Positions 47,778 to 60,305 of a DNA stretch of 64,000 nucleotides are shown here, one piece after another. A model generated the notes under the pieces. That model did no database searches, was not told where the DNA came from, and saw only the letters and a program-made list of their open reading frames with translations. Both the position numbers and the translations under genes were made by a program. The number at the start of each line of letters is the position of its first letter. Position 1 is the stretch's first letter. The DNA comes from Coleophoma eucalyptorum (lineage: Eukaryota; Ascomycota; Leotiomycetes; Helotiales; Dermateaceae). The stretch covers positions 248,001-312,000 of the forward strand of contig JALRME010000018.1 of the NCBI GenBank assembly GCA_026120035.1, read 5' to 3'.

Positions 47778-49981
47778 CTACCTCATAGATCTAGCACTAA
47801 GTCCTGCAAAGGCATCTGGGCTGTGTCTTCCATTTCCATTCATCCATCCGCCACTGTCCGCACTAATGCTCTCTTGACTGACATGTCTCGGGGCATGTTG
47901 TACTTGCTGTGGTTGCGTTCCTCCTGCTGCCATGCCAGCACCAAAGGGATTTCTACTCCCGGCCATATGCGTTGCAAGGTTGTTGGAGAAAGCATTGGCT
48001 TGCTGTTGCTGAGATTGTGCAGCTAATTGACTCGGATTTGGAGGTTGAGCTTGTTGCTGGTTCGGGTCGGTTTGTTGCTGCTGCTGCTGCTGTTGCTGTT
48101 GCATGGGAGTCGGTGCTAATTGTGGGTAATTATACAGTTCAAGAATGGAGCGCTTGTCTGGTTTAACTTGTTGTCCCATGGCAGGGTAGGTCTGCTGCCT
48201 GAACTGATCATACTGCCCCTGTTGTTGATATTGCTGAGTCTGCTGGGGAATGCCATATTGTTGTGGAGGTATATGTCCTTGTTGGGCATTTTGGAAGAAA
48301 GGATTCATTTGGGAATTCTGAAGTGGCTGCGGTGATTGCTGCATCCCAGTATCATAGAAGCCTTGAAATTGTTGCTGTGTCTGAGAATATTGCGATATGT
48401 CATTTTGGTAGTATTGTTGCTGAGGTGTAGATGTTTGTTGTTGAGAAGTATATGGGTTAGAATTTAATTGTGATGACTGTTGAGGTTGCTGCTGCTGCTG
48501 ATGCTGCATAAACGGATTGTAGTTTTGCTGAGCTGGTTGCTGCCCGGGGTTCTCGTAAATAACAGACGGATAGTTTTGCTGAGGTACTGAAGGCACGGGG
48601 GGTGTCATGGACTGCTGGTAAAGCTGGCCAACTTGTGAGGGTTGCTGGGCAGGAAATCCTCCAGTATGGTTCGGGAATAACGGCTGGGACGGTTGCAACG
48701 CCATGTTTTGGAAAGCTTGATTCAAGCCGAGTTGCGATTGTGACGGCGCAAGCCCGAAAGGATTCGTCATCGCTGGCTTAGGCGTGTACGGATTCATAGG
48801 GCCCAAGGCGCCTGTTGACTGAGAAGACTGAGGCTGAGCCGGTGCGGCATCCAACGCGTCAAATGGATTGCTGGATACTGCAGATCTTGCGGATATCGGA
48901 GGACTCTTGGTATCAGTATCGGTTGTGCGGTTTATGGATAAGCCAGCTCCCAATCGTAAAGGTGATCGCGGTCGAGAAGAACCCGTGTCCTGCGGAGATT
49001 TGCCAATTGTTACTACACCACCTCCACCTTCTCCAAGTCGGACCAGCGTCTCGATGGTTTTATCCATGTTGCCACCAAGTCCTTTCAGTACCGCGATATT
49101 TCTCTTATCGTCCCTGAAGCCCATATCTCGCAATTTCGCCATCTTTGTTTCAAGATCTTCAGGGATCTCGGAATCTACAGACGTTCCAAACACCCTCGAT
49201 GGCTTGTTTCTTGGTGGAGAAGCATCCCGCATCTGAGCTTGAATATGAGCTGTAGCCTCTGCTTCACGGCGTGCTTTCGACGATTTTGACGAAAGTGGGA
49301 ATATTGAGGATGCTGATCTGAAACCAAAACGCCCTCCCGTCTTCGGAGGCAGAGGAGGGGGATGATCATCTGAAGTAGAGCTTCCTGTATTATGTCGTAC
49401 AGCAACTGGTGTCCTTCCGCCTCCAGCATGTTGGTACTTTTGCCTTATAAATCTCTCCATGGCAGAATCTGCCTCATCTGCATCGATCGGAATAGGCGGA
49501 CGGGAATTTTGTGGATTGTAGATCTTATTTGAAGCAATGTTTCCAACACGCTTCATATTCTAGAAGCTGTCAGTATGAGCTTCAAGGCAGGTGATATTGA
49601 TGCAATACCTCCACTTGATCATTGGACCATGAGTCCATGCTAAGGGACTTGACTTTGGTGATGTGCGTCCCCAGCTTTCTGTGCAATGCAGCGCACCGCA
49701 TACAAAGAAATATGCCCAACTGCTTCCAGTATCAGTATACTCCCAGCAACAAGATGTCATGGTTCTCTTGAACGGGATCCCATTGTTTACGTACACTCCA
49801 ACTGGCCCATCCTGTCGGAACTTGTCAGCTCTACGGATTTGCGAATTCGGGACACTCTGAGCTTACCTGGGTTGCGCGCCTGGCAATCTGCACATACATT
49901 GTTTCCTGGCACCGTCTTGATGAGATCTTGAAGTGTCCGCTCATTGCGCGCCTGCTGGCGCTTGCTCAGAGCACTGGACAT
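47778..49981 (-). CDS. ArfGAP domain protein with UBA domain and polyglutamine tail
   Basis: ArfGAPs stimulate GTP hydrolysis by Arf GTPases in vesicle traffic. Exons 49981-49867, 49811-49795, 49719-49609 and 49559-47778 give 674 residues. The N-terminal ArfGAP zinc finger reads CADC-x16-CMRC, followed by ALHRKLGTHITKVKSLSMD with the catalytic Arg in HRKLG, then MDSWSNDQV. A UBA domain lies at about residues 214-258 (EDLETKMAKLRDMGF). The remainder is rich in Gln, Pro and Asn, with long glutamine runs and NPF sequences that can bind EH-domain endocytic proteins. The architecture resembles yeast Gts1 and fission-yeast Ucp3. Exon 2 is only 17 nt but is required for the WASWS part of the zinc finger. 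It probably acts in endocytosis or Golgi traffic. Confidence 0.92.
48073..48102 (-). repeat. CAG-type trinucleotide tract (polyglutamine)
   Basis: A run of CTG/TTG triplets on the plus strand encodes about ten consecutive Gln in the ArfGAP protein. It is a likely length polymorphism. Confidence 0.8.
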
Positions 49982-51065
49982 GGCGTCGTGGTGAATATCC
50001 CTCGGATGCAGATGTGGCGTTGTTGCTGTTGCTATTTGTTGCTGCTGCTGCTCAGGAATGTCACCTCACACGGGCACAAAATAAATTACAGGTGTATACA
50101 GGGCATCCGGTAGGAATGTACAAGAATAACCATGCCCTTTCGTACTGATCGTCAATCGTAAAGCAAGTCCTGGAAAAGATGCTGAGATGGAAAGATAGGA
50201 TAGGAGTAGAGTAAGTTGCAAGATCGTGGTTCCGGATCAGAGGTATTCGGACACACTTCCCTTCTGGGGAATTGGCACTTCCCGGATTAGGCATAGCGCT
50301 ATGACCTGATGTCGGTTGAGCTATTTCAGATGGTTTGCAACTTGCAAAAAGTCATCTCGAGTGTAGGAGGAGGATTCTGTATACAGAGCCCAAAACCATA
50401 CATGTGCATCAGAATTCTGGTATCTGAATACGAAGTCAACGCCTCTGGCTCTTCAAAGACCAACTAGCACCTGCACCTTTCTGCGAGAAAAGAAAGGCGC
50501 CTTGCTTCTGTCTTATCGGCTCCTGCCACCCCGCCGGGCGCGTATCGACGGCCCCTTTACAGAAACATCTCGTCACAATTCGTTTATTGCGTCTATTCCG
50601 TTCCACTCTTTCTTTTGCTTTGCAAGGGTCCGTAGACTGTCGGCTCACCAAGCCATGTGGCCGCCCTGGAAGAGATGCAATTTCTCTGCTGTTACTTCTT
50701 TGAACATAGTAGGTGCACGTTCATTGCACCAAGACGCCGAAAGTGGAGGTACAGCGTAAGCAAAGAAGCCAAGAAGCTTCCTTCCCGTGCGGGCTTCAGT
50801 ACTTTCGTGACGAGCCACAGCCGCGGTCGATTTCTTATCCTCACAGCGCATACGATAGGCTGACGCAATAGCTCCGGCGTTGACAGCGGCTTGCAGAACA
50901 CTTTGACCGCTTTATATTCTTTTCCTAGCTCTACCCTTCAACCCACCTCTTGTGTAAGCTGTAGCTAGCTATCTTTTCTAACCTCAAGCGAGCATCTATC
51001 TTCTCTATCCCTGCAAATTGATTCCTTGACTCGGGGGCCAAGGCAGTCGCCGCTTACATAGAGAC
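49982..51065. other. intergenic, divergent promoter
   Basis: About 1.1 kb between the ArfGAP gene (minus) and the cupin gene (plus). It starts with a TTG/CTG triplet-rich stretch (about 50021-50052) just upstream of the ArfGAP start. Nothing else is recognised. Confidence 0.6.
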
Positions 51066-51929
51066 ATGTCTTCTACAGCCCTTGGGAGTATCAAACCGGC
51101 CTTCACAGCCACCGAGTCGAGTGGGGAAGAGTCGTCCGCCATCCGGCAGTTAATCGACAGTTTGAAGCTCGAGCCTCATATCGAAGGAGGGTACTACATC
51201 GAGACCGATCGGGCTCCAGGTCTGGTCCCATCGCCATTCCCTCTGAAGGAATCGAACACCTCTGAACTTGCTCCTCAGAGACCAGGTGAGCTACAACATC
51301 CAGGATCCTCGGTTCTCATGATTCCTTCGCCGAGCTCTCGTCAACGTACCTCTGCCCACGCTAGTGCAGGCATATAAAACGTGATGAGCATACGATATTA
51401 GCATTCTATTTGGGATTGCAGGCAGGCCGAACTGACAGTATCAGGCTTTGATCCTAAAGTCAGAAACTCGTCAACAACAATTTTCTACCTTCTCACCCCT
51501 TCCGGACCTCAAGGCGGCTTTCGTAAGTGTGCCCTCTTTTATTTCATATGTTCCTAACCGATGGCCACAGATAGGAACGCTGGCAGAACAGTACACACCC
51601 TCCACAGAGGTCGAGGCCAGTACGTCCTGATTCATGCCGACGAGCCAGGCGCCGAAAAACGCATCGAAACTTTCGTGGTAGGACAAGACGTCGCTAAAGG
51701 CGAGAAACTGCAATGGATCGTCGAAGGCGGGAAGTTCAAGGCCAGTTTTTTGTTGCCTGACTCCATCGATGGAAAAGGAAGTGAAAGTGGCCTTTTGATC
51801 AGCGAAACTGTAGTGCCTGGTTTTGAGTTCTGTGATCATGATTTCTTGAGCCCGGATGGATTGAAAGATTTGGTGGGCGAGAAAGCCGAGGATCTAAAGT
51901 GGTTGCTAAGTCCCCTGGGGAAGAATTAG
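51066..51929 (+). CDS. DUF985 / RmlC-like cupin protein
   Basis: Exons 51066-51285, 51445-51522 and 51571-51929 encode 218 residues. The protein is a single small cupin of the DUF985 family. Its opening RQLIDSLKLEPHIEGGYYIET is the family signature, followed by STTIFYLLTPSG, HRNAGRTVHTLHRGRGQYVLI and a late VVPGFEFCDHDFLS. DUF985 proteins form a beta-barrel whose reaction is not established; some relatives are treated as sugar epimerase-like or metal-binding cupins. No signal peptide is present. Intron 1 is long for this region (159 nt), and its join RPG-FDPKVRNSST is supported by the family pattern of acidic and Arg residues before SSTTIFY. Confidence 0.87.
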
Positions 51930-53514
51930 TAATCCTCAATTTGGCTCGCACAAGTCCGAGGTCTGGTACTGGACACTCATTCATTGAAAGTAGGCGTCAT
52001 GGGAGGCTGTAGAAAATCTTGTGTCTCAATTCATAACGAGATTCTTGAGTAAACTAGAGGTGACCCAAAGAACAAACGTCACGACGCTGTGAGTAAAGTT
52101 CTTAATTGCAATCCTATTCTCCGCAAACATATACCCTATACCATTGATCTTATACTCCTGAAATCTTATCGTCCATCTAGTGGTTCTGGTGTCATTTAAT
52201 TTATACCTCCCGTTTCTATAATCCGACTTAGAGTGGAATTTATGGACTCGGAATTGAGGAACAGTATTTCCTTCAGGAAAGGAAATCTCCCAGTCACTGG
52301 ATCAAGCAGGAAGTCTTCTGTACATCAACTCTGGAGCCCGAGCTTCAAATGACATATTTACAACAAGCCCCAGAATACGGCGAACACTGTTCTCTATGCA
52401 GTAAGATACTGCATCTCTTGAAACTTGACAGCCTACTACTAGCCTGATTAACCATAACCGAGTCCTTGGCATTGTGGCATTTAAAGTGTAGCGCTTCGAC
52501 CTCATTAATTGCTAAGATCGACAACTGGAGATGTCATACAATATCGAGAAGGCTTCCCCTCCTGAAATTGAGTCTCTCGAGTAATCCTATTTGAGGCTAC
52601 TGATTCTCTATGTTCACAAGGCCATGCATTAAACTCCAGAGTAATAGTCATAAATCTGTTAACTCTAATCTACGGTACTTACTCGTTACCTCCGGTACTA
52701 CCACGACAAGATGTCGCTTAACTTTGTTCTGGTGGAGACATTTAACTAAGCACGTTTCAACAAGGATATGGAAGAGTGACATGAGTAGAATCTTCTCTGC
52801 CAAAGTTGGTAGTTGCATTCTGTAAGCCCCAGTGAGTGACATTGGAATGTGGAGTACGATGGGGTGTAAGTAAGCCAATTACCGAAGCAAGTTAGATTCT
52901 TGACGTGAATTGCTCAAGACAGCCTTGCTTCTAGATAACGAGTGTCGTATTTTTCTCTTTATACGAGGACAATACGAGATCTCTGTGCGCATCCCGCCGG
53001 GTAGTATCTCTTGGCTAATATAAAAGAAACAAAGTTCCAACGTCCAAAAGGGGGAAGCATATTAGAAGAGTGTACAGAAACGGGTCTTCGCTTCTAAAAG
53101 ATCAGATGGCAGTCGGCCCAACGGTACGAAGTAGTATAGCATGATCCCGATATAGCTAATCACCGAACCTAAGGATCTTGAGGTGTATGTTTTGAAACAT
53201 CTTGTCAAGCGGATATACACTCTCCCCATCGGGCCTGCTTGTTTCTTGTAACGCAGAAACAACTTCTTGAGCCTTGTGGAAGATCTTGGCTTAATCTCCA
53301 GCCTTTCAGAAGTTGAGTATAAGATGTTTAGGATGTCTTGGTCCCGTTCAGGTAAGTCTTTCAACATTCACGTTCTTTTTAAGTCCTTCGCTTTTTCGCT
53401 TTTTTGAATATCAGCATCATTTCTTCCTCGTAAGCCTGGGCTTTCGACCTCCTTCCTTACTCTGGTAGTACCCTTTATTTCAATCCTCAATTCTTCAACT
53501 CAGATATAATCGCA
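51930..53514. other. intergenic region without supported genes
   Basis: About 1.6 kb, moderately AT-rich. A 101-codon minus-strand frame (53367-53062) is Lys/Arg-rich at its centre but has no recognised family or splice partners. The final 100 bases are pyrimidine-rich, as expected before the next gene. Confidence 0.55.
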
Positions 53515-54536
53515 ATGCTACCAGCAATCTTTCTTCTCACCAGTGTCGTGGGTGTTGCAAATGCATACACTGTTGTAGCCGGCCAGACGTTTATGTTCAA
53601 AAACATCGACCCTATTGTCGTCCCTGGCGAGTACAAGAGTCATATGCATACTTTCATGGGTTCAGACGCCGTCACAAAAGACACCACAACTTCAGCTGAG
53701 CTCCGAAAGGGATGCACTTCTGCGCAAAGTTTGAACGATCAGTCCATATACTGTAAGTTTTTCACGCCTCAATACTCGCTTCACCCTTGTAAGGAATCTG
53801 GCTCAGCTCTTTAGGGACACCAACTCTGTACTATACAGGAGATGGAAGCGACTATACGCCTTTGGCACCCATGCGATTCAGCGCCTACTATGAGAACATA
53901 GCAGACGCTGAGATGGAAATTCCAGAAGATTACCGAGTCGTAGTTGGAAACGCAGCTGGAACGACACAAGCCGATGTCGACGCAGCCGGAACCACAGCAT
54001 CATGGGCCTGCGAAGGTGACAGCGCACCCGCCGACAAAGAAGCCGCAGCCTTCCCAACAACAACCTGCTCAACACATCTCCAGCATCTAGTCCGCTTCCA
54101 CGACTGTGTGAACCCAGACAACATCACCGAGCACTCCTACTCAGGCCGCCAGAATCTCCCCAACACCAATCGCTGCCCTACAGGCCAGAGTCGAATCCCG
54201 CAACTGCGATTTTCAATCCGTTACGATCTCCGCAAGACAATTGCCGATGGTTGGAGCGGTGAGCCTCCTTTGACCCTTGCCTGTGGCAGCTCGTTCTGTG
54301 CTCATGGGGATTTCATCAATGGCTGGGACAAGACGGCTCTTACCAACATGTTGAAAGCGACCTCCAAGACTGAGTATATGTACATTGATGGTTCCCTGCA
54401 AACAGGTTCCGGTGCTGATCCTACTTGTGGACCTACTGATGCTGATCCAAATGGTGGGACGAGCGATTATTTGAAGTCTGTTGCTATGATGTCTGCTAAA
54501 AAGATGGCCAAGCGAGCTATGAGCTTCTTTGCTTGA
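53515..54536 (+). CDS. secreted DUF1996 protein
   Basis: Exons 53515-53752 and 53815-54536 encode 319 residues. A signal peptide (MLPAIFLLTSVVGVANA) is followed by a single DUF1996 domain: DPIVVPGEYKSHMHTFMGSD, CTSAQSLNDQSIYWTPTLYY, then CVNPDNI and HGDFINGW near the end. DUF1996 domains are found in fungal secreted proteins, often fused to WSC domains, and have conserved His and Cys but no proven activity. Here no WSC domain follows; the chain ends about 30 residues after the domain in a Lys/Ala/Met-rich tail. A carbohydrate-related or wall-related role is inferred from the family only. The intron restores IY-WTPTLYYTGDG. Confidence 0.9.
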
Positions 54537-55042
54537 AAGTCTTATTAGCCGGTCTTTTTATTCTTCTTCTTTTCATATGGCCAGTTGAAATGGAATAGGA
54601 GTTTGAGGGTTTGCTTTTACTTTCTTGGATCCTCAGCGGCCTGTCGACTGGGTGATGTAGATTCGGGTTTCAATTTAGATGCATTGGATACATTTCCTGA
54701 TTTCTGCCGACACAAAAGGATATATCAACAAGAGTGTGAGAGTCTACACTTCTTTGGATGATGGTTATTTCGTTTAGCGTTCATTGTATATATACCAGAA
54801 ATTCAACAAAATCATTATCTCAACTACCTACTAATGAAGCCACATGCTCAGATTGCTGTAGGTACGGCTTTATATAGTACCGTAATGTCAAGACACATTA
54901 AATATGACATAAATGTGCTTTGGAGTCGAGAGGGATATTTTCGTTTTTAAATCATTTGTTGATAGGTGCCATGATCCTTCGTTATCAATGCGTTTTAACC
55001 ATGTTCGATCGTTTAGACGCTTTTATGTACAAATTATCGAAA
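54537..55042. other. intergenic between convergent genes
   Basis: 506 bp of AT-rich 3' flank between the DUF1996 gene and the PTH11-like gene. No element recognised. Confidence 0.6.
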
Positions 55043-56609
55043 TCATCCTAATCCCATATGCGCACCCAGTAACCTACCGACCCTACTATTCTTTCTTTTC
55101 CCATTCATGTTCTCGTTAACCCCTGATCCAGCACTGATTTCGATAAAGTTCCCCGGCCGATTCTGTATCCAGCTATACGTACGTCCCCTCGGAGCGGCAA
55201 CCGGCCTACATGGCCGCGAGCTGACCAACGCTTTTTGTGAAATTGTTATTGGTGGTGTGTTATAATCACTACTCTGAAACCGTCCATCCGTGTTAAAGAC
55301 CCTGGTGACTTGGATAGCGGCAACCGGAGCAATCTGATTCTCCTCATCTACTGATTGGGGAATAGATAATGCGGTACCGTGATTATGACTACGTTTATCG
55401 ATCTCCGGTCTTGTAAAAGGCAGCATTTCCGTCTGCTCGACTGCTCTAACCCCAAGCTGTGGCGGTTGCCATGCTATTCCAGGATATGTGCTATCGCGGA
55501 TGATTGGGTTGCTAGTCACGGCAAATTTGCTGCCAACGGTTCCTCCACTCCCAGCTTCATCGCCAACTTTCAAAAACTTGTGATTGCTGCCGCTTTTGTT
55601 TAACGTGTTTCCAAACCAGCGGTCTTCATTGAAGAGTGGCCTGATCGCGGGTGCGGACGTGGCAATGACAGAGACAAATGTTTCGCGGATTGCCCAGATA
55701 GTTGAGTTGTTTACGTGTCGAACGCTCAGAAGTGAGAGGATACAGCGTAGCAATGCAGCTGTTACAACGAAAATACCGGAACAAAGAAGCGCCCCGATGA
55801 GTAGCTTTTTGGCCACAGGTAGTCGTACGGTCCATAAGAGTGGAATGGGTATTGCTAGAAGGCAAAGATCGGTACTAGAAAAGTAAGCCAGTGCGCACAA
55901 ATGTTACTGGATAGATTCTTATTACGTGACATTCATCACTGCTACCATGATATAGTTAGGAATAGTTAACGCGCACTTGTCACCAACATAAGGCTTGATC
56001 TGCCAGTTCTTTTGAATTGGTGTACAATGTAAGAAGAGAGTCAAGATAGTCGCTGTATAAGCGAGAAGAAGGACATATTTCATGGCACTGATGAACTTCG
56101 GTTGCCACAAGCCGAGCCTGGCTTTATTATTAGAATTTTTTTGATCGAAGTTGAGCTCAACATCTTACGATATGCGGTGGTAGAAACACAGGAGCACAGC
56201 TTTCATAGTCCATATCATCGAAACATAACTAATCCAGCCACAGAATAATACCTTCGAGCCAAATTCGCGCCTTGCGACCTGTGCGTCTGTCAAGGCTGCG
56301 GCGCTTGCGTCGTTGAGTCCCACGAAGGATCCATATTGACCTGGTACTTGTCAGCATTGATAGGGTCGAGGGACCACTGTATTGACCGATGAGTTCAACG
56401 ATGACAGCATCTAGAGTCCAAAGTGTCTATATAGTCAGTAGGTGACAATCTGCGCCCGAATATTCACTTACCAATGCAACCAAGGCAAAGAAGTCGTCCC
56501 ACTGCAGTCCTCTGACTCCAACAACCTTGATTCTAGCAAAAAATCGGAGCAAAAGGACTAGAATTCCGATACCATATTCGATCCAGAGCTCCAGTTGCAG
56601 GCTGTACAT
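55043..56609 (-). CDS. PTH11-like / fungal rhodopsin-domain integral membrane protein
   Basis: Exons 56609-56472, 56426-56387, 56340-56169, 56117-55926 and 55874-55043 give 457 residues. About seven membrane spans are visible in the first 280 residues. They show the order typical of the fungal 'integral membrane protein' family: RGLQWDDFFALVAL, LWTLDAV, YHRISLGLWQPKF, HCTPIQKNW, CALTIPNYIMVAVMNVTTDLCLLAIPIPLLW and AIRETFVSVIATSAPAIRPLF. The remainder is a hydrophilic cytosolic tail. The family is related to Magnaporthe PTH11, a GPCR-like surface-sensing protein, though most members are uncharacterised and no CFEM domain is present here. The ATG at 56609 is the first in frame. It begins directly at span 1, so an additional upstream exon remains possible. 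Confidence 0.85.
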
Positions 56610-58599
56610 GCTCACTTTTCGCAGAGAATATCTCTTAACAAGATATTCCTTGCTAGGGATAAATGCTTTAAGTATTTTGCTGCATAGAGTATGATTTGGA
56701 TGGCAAGGAGAACTATTTGGTTGAATCCGATCTTACAGAAGGAGGAACCGGTCTATGAACTCCTAGAGGTGATACCGACGAACAGCGTATCCGTGCTTTC
56801 TGGAGGCAAGATTGAGTTTAAGCTCCCTGCGGACGCGCCCCCTTCCCTGCCTCCTCAGAGAATCTTTTTACCTTTTTGGTCTTTTCGCAAGCCGCAATGA
56901 TGGCAGCTTTTACGATTTCTTGCCAGGGTAGTCATAGTAATTCTTGATCCGTGGGCCATTGACTCCAACGTGGTAGAGGGAACGTGTACCCGAGGCAGGT
57001 ATCTTGTGCTTTGTCTTTGACGCTCTTGGGAATAGCTTCCTATTCCTCTAGAGCCTGTGTTTAAGAACAGGGATGTTAAAGCTGTTGCATCATATTGCTT
57101 ACTAGAGAGCACTGCACAGTATTGAGGAGTGGGGCGACTTGAGTTTGGTTGCTTACAGAAGATGTATGTGGCGTTGTTGATCGGTTGTACCATATGTCAT
57201 CAATTTTGACTTTTGGATGAAACTAGAGACCGAACTGATATCGCTCACGGGTACGGCGATGCAACTTGCCATTGGCCATCCAGTCCTGCTCGTTAAACTT
57301 TGTTCAAACAATACAGCGAACAATTCTATACCATGCATGCGATAAGGAAAACCTAGTTTGACTTTGGATATTCGTCCTTGTAATATTTATGGTGCCTTCG
57401 GAAGTCGGCTGACAGCAGGTGTCAATATTCGGAATTCCTAATCTGCAGTGCATAACACTCCAACGGGAGAATGTTCTTCCAGGATTTTCAGCAAAATCCT
57501 GTAGATATTACCCTACAAGTAAGTTTAAGGTTTGTGGCAACTCTGACCAGGCTGGTAATCTAGGTAAGTATACCTATGACTAAACACGTACTACTCATTA
57601 ATGGATAGCTCGCTTAAATTTTGCCTGAGGCAACCAAAATATCAAGATTTTACACCTTCGCTGTCGCTTAAAGCATCTTGGCTTGAATTCTGGCCATTTT
57701 TGAGAGTGTATATGTTCCTAGCGAGTAGACAACCTCAAAATTACGATGATTACACTTGTATAACTATAAGGGTTAATTTCCTGCTCTGGACTCGATTTCC
57801 TCGACGACCGTTGCCACCATGATAGTTTATTTCAGGTTTGCACTAGAGGCGTCTAGATTTGAGCATGAGCTCAGCTGAGCTCCCCTCCTCGCCATTTTGC
57901 AACTCCTATCCTTGCCAGTGCTCTTACAGTGATTGGAACGATGAAGCATTTTTTTAGCATTACCTTAATTCGCCGTAGGCTTACCTATCCAAAAATTCCC
58001 GACAACTGTATGGCTAGTTTCAGTTAAGCAACGCCGCAGATGCATTAAGTGTCGAAAGCACCTGTGTTTTGTGCCTCGATACAAGCTAAGCTGTGGTGAA
58101 GGTGTCTGATGTCGTGGCAGTATTAAAGGTCGTGTTATGAATCTCCAGGCTATAAGATATAAATAAGTTGCAGTTTCACTAGCAGCATTCAATTTCTCAA
58201 GAAGTATCGCTAGAGAGGCTCAAGCTTCGTATATTTGTAACTAATCATGTCTCCTCCATCTCCCAGCTCTAAGCACAAATATAAATTTATTCAAGTAGAT
58301 TCAGAAACAAAGAAATATCAAGTAGGACACGGCTTATAGAGCCTTACAATATCCCCGCCATATTGTCCATAAACTTGTTCAATACAGAATTCCCTAAGGA
58401 AGAATGAAGCATTCCTGTATCCATTTCAGTCTTCGCTCAACTGGCACCCTATGGAATATTCAAACCCGATTTAATGTAATAACTGCAACTTCGAGTGTTT
58501 CAACTCCTTCAACTCTTTCAATATCAAGCTTTTCATGGCTTTCAGTACTTGTTTCAAGCATACTAGGGTTACTTCATGCTCAGACAATTTGGGCTTAAA
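56610..58599. other. AT-rich intergenic region
   Basis: About 2 kb with no supported gene. Frames near 56855-57193 (minus) and 57601-57822 (plus) have no domain. Around 58030-58070 the plus strand reads a short Cys/Arg/Lys-rich segment that could be a relic, but it is too short to assign. Confidence 0.5.
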
Positions 58600-59595
58600 T
58601 CACAGGTCTGTTTTGAGCACCAGTCTGTTTTGAACAAACATGAAATGTGACAACATGACGAAAGAGCCCACCGTAATTGCAGCATACACGATAAAGGTCA
58701 AAGCAACCTATAGAACTGTCAGATTCAACTACTTGGGTACAGGAAACCGAGATCTCACATTCTTATCGGACTGAGAAGATTCAACCCAAAGTGGCCTCAT
58801 AACTAATATAGTCAACCCGGCCACATAACTTATCAATGCATAGCTCAGCATTGTAAGTGGGAGATTTAGAGCCACCAAAGCAGAATTCCGAGCTCGAATT
58901 GGATTTTCAGGCGAGGTTAAGGTATTGAGAAGAATCTCTTGCCCATCGGATTTTAGTTTGAAATTCGATAGCAGGATACTGAGGTAGAAGGCGAAGATGA
59001 TGCTAATCAAACTGAGCAATAATGTACCGTACCAGAACGTTTTGACCATCCAGTGTGCGGCATCGAGCTGGCTCCACTGAATGGATCCTGTCACGGCGGA
59101 AGCCACGAGCGTACCCTGAGATCCCAAGATATTAGTTACATTTCCATTATATTCATGAACTCACAATAGAATAGAATATTGGTCAATAATTCAACATCAC
59201 GTGAAGTCTACAATTGCATATGTAAGGCTTAGACATACGGCGAAGCCAACATTCTCGAACTCCTTCGTTTTGAGAAGTTGCCACTCTATCAGTTGCGTTG
59301 CTTGGGCCTCTAGATTCTTCTCTTGAATAATGTGTTCTACCGCAGCCTGGAGGCACGTCCATGGCATAGTAATAACATGTGAGGCTGTACTTCGAGTCTC
59401 CGAGGTTTTATCCCATTGAGTTGATATATACTGCGAATGCCTTGAGCGACAGTCGCCTTCATTAAATAGGGGTTTATACCTCCAAAAACATTTTGATAAA
59501 TTCAATTTGATCCGCCTAAAACTTTGAACTTCGAAGAGTTTGTCCTGGGCTACAGGACAGGAGGGAAGATGAGATTGAATGAAAGATATATACAT
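58600..59595 (-). CDS. small fungal multi-pass membrane protein, unknown function
   Basis: Exons 59595-59239, 59115-58759 and 58707-58600 give 273 residues. After a hydrophilic, helix-prone N-terminus (about 110 residues, with HIIQEKNLEAQATQLIEWQ) there are roughly four membrane segments: VGFAGTLVASAVTGSIQW, FWYGTLLLSLISIIFAFYLS, LTMLSYALISYVAGLTILV, and in the last exon LTFIVYAAITVGSFVMLSHF. This layout is common among uncharacterised fungal membrane proteins in which the soluble part precedes a C-terminal membrane block. The last exon is deduced from a CTGAC branch point and the recovered hydrophobic span. The first ATG is used; a further upstream exon is possible. Confidence 0.7.
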
Positions 59596-60305
59596 TTTTG
59601 GCACAGCCTTCGGCTGATTGACGAATCACTCAGAGGAGGCTGGCTTACATGTGAATAACAACTCATGAGGCGCAGTCACGGGGAGGCTGCTGCCTTGATA
59701 TTTAGCGGTTTTCTTACATTCTCTTATACCATGTCATAGGTTAGAGTGCGGTTGTGCCTTACAATTAGCCTTGTCTTTCACCGCGCGGACAAGTCTCGGT
59801 CTCGGTCTTTGAAACAAATTCTTCAGCATATAGACTGAGGCCTAAAAATCCAAATTTCGCTTCTTCAAACTAGACTCCAAATTTTGTCTTGTCTGTACCC
59901 AACTAAGTATGTGATACTAATGCTAAATTTCTCGTCCCTAGCAGTCACCAAACTCTTGTGTGGCCGTAACCTTCCTTTCCTCAATCCAGAGATAATCTAT
60001 AGTTGGGAGCTCTCTAATGTGTCTATCTCTGCAACCCGCCTGATATTCCAACTGTTTAGGCACAAGATCTCCAAGCAACAAGAAGTAGTCCTAAAGGAGG
60101 TAATAAGAATATACCCTTAATCGTTTAGCTGTTCTAGAAAAGTTAGTGTAAAGCTCTTCGAAAAAGATCAAAATTATTACTCATTCTTCATACATCCACG
60201 ACAACACAGATTTATAGCTCTCCGAAACCATGATTTGAAGGTGGTAATTCACGTCCTCGAAAGTATAAAAGTCTGCATACTTTGACACTTCGACAGAACC
60301 CTATA
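59596..60305. other. intergenic, AT-rich
   Basis: 710 bp between two minus-strand genes. A 78-codon plus-strand frame at 59884-60120 has plausible composition but no recognised family. It may be chance or a relic. Confidence 0.5.

Noticed and set aside
53062..53367. 101-codon minus-strand frame rich in Lys/Arg
   Set aside because: No recognised family, no splice partners and no promoter elements; could be chance.
56855..57193. 112-codon minus-strand frame with CHHC-like end
   Set aside because: Single short Cys/His cluster, no domain, low-complexity context.
58020..58080. Cys/Arg-rich plus-strand translation near RRRCIKCRKHLC, resembling a zinc-binding motif
   Set aside because: Too short, Cys spacing does not match Zn2Cys6 or a known transposase finger, and stops flank it.
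59884..60120. 78-codon plus-strand frame
   Set aside because: Plausible composition only; no family recognised and no supporting signals.
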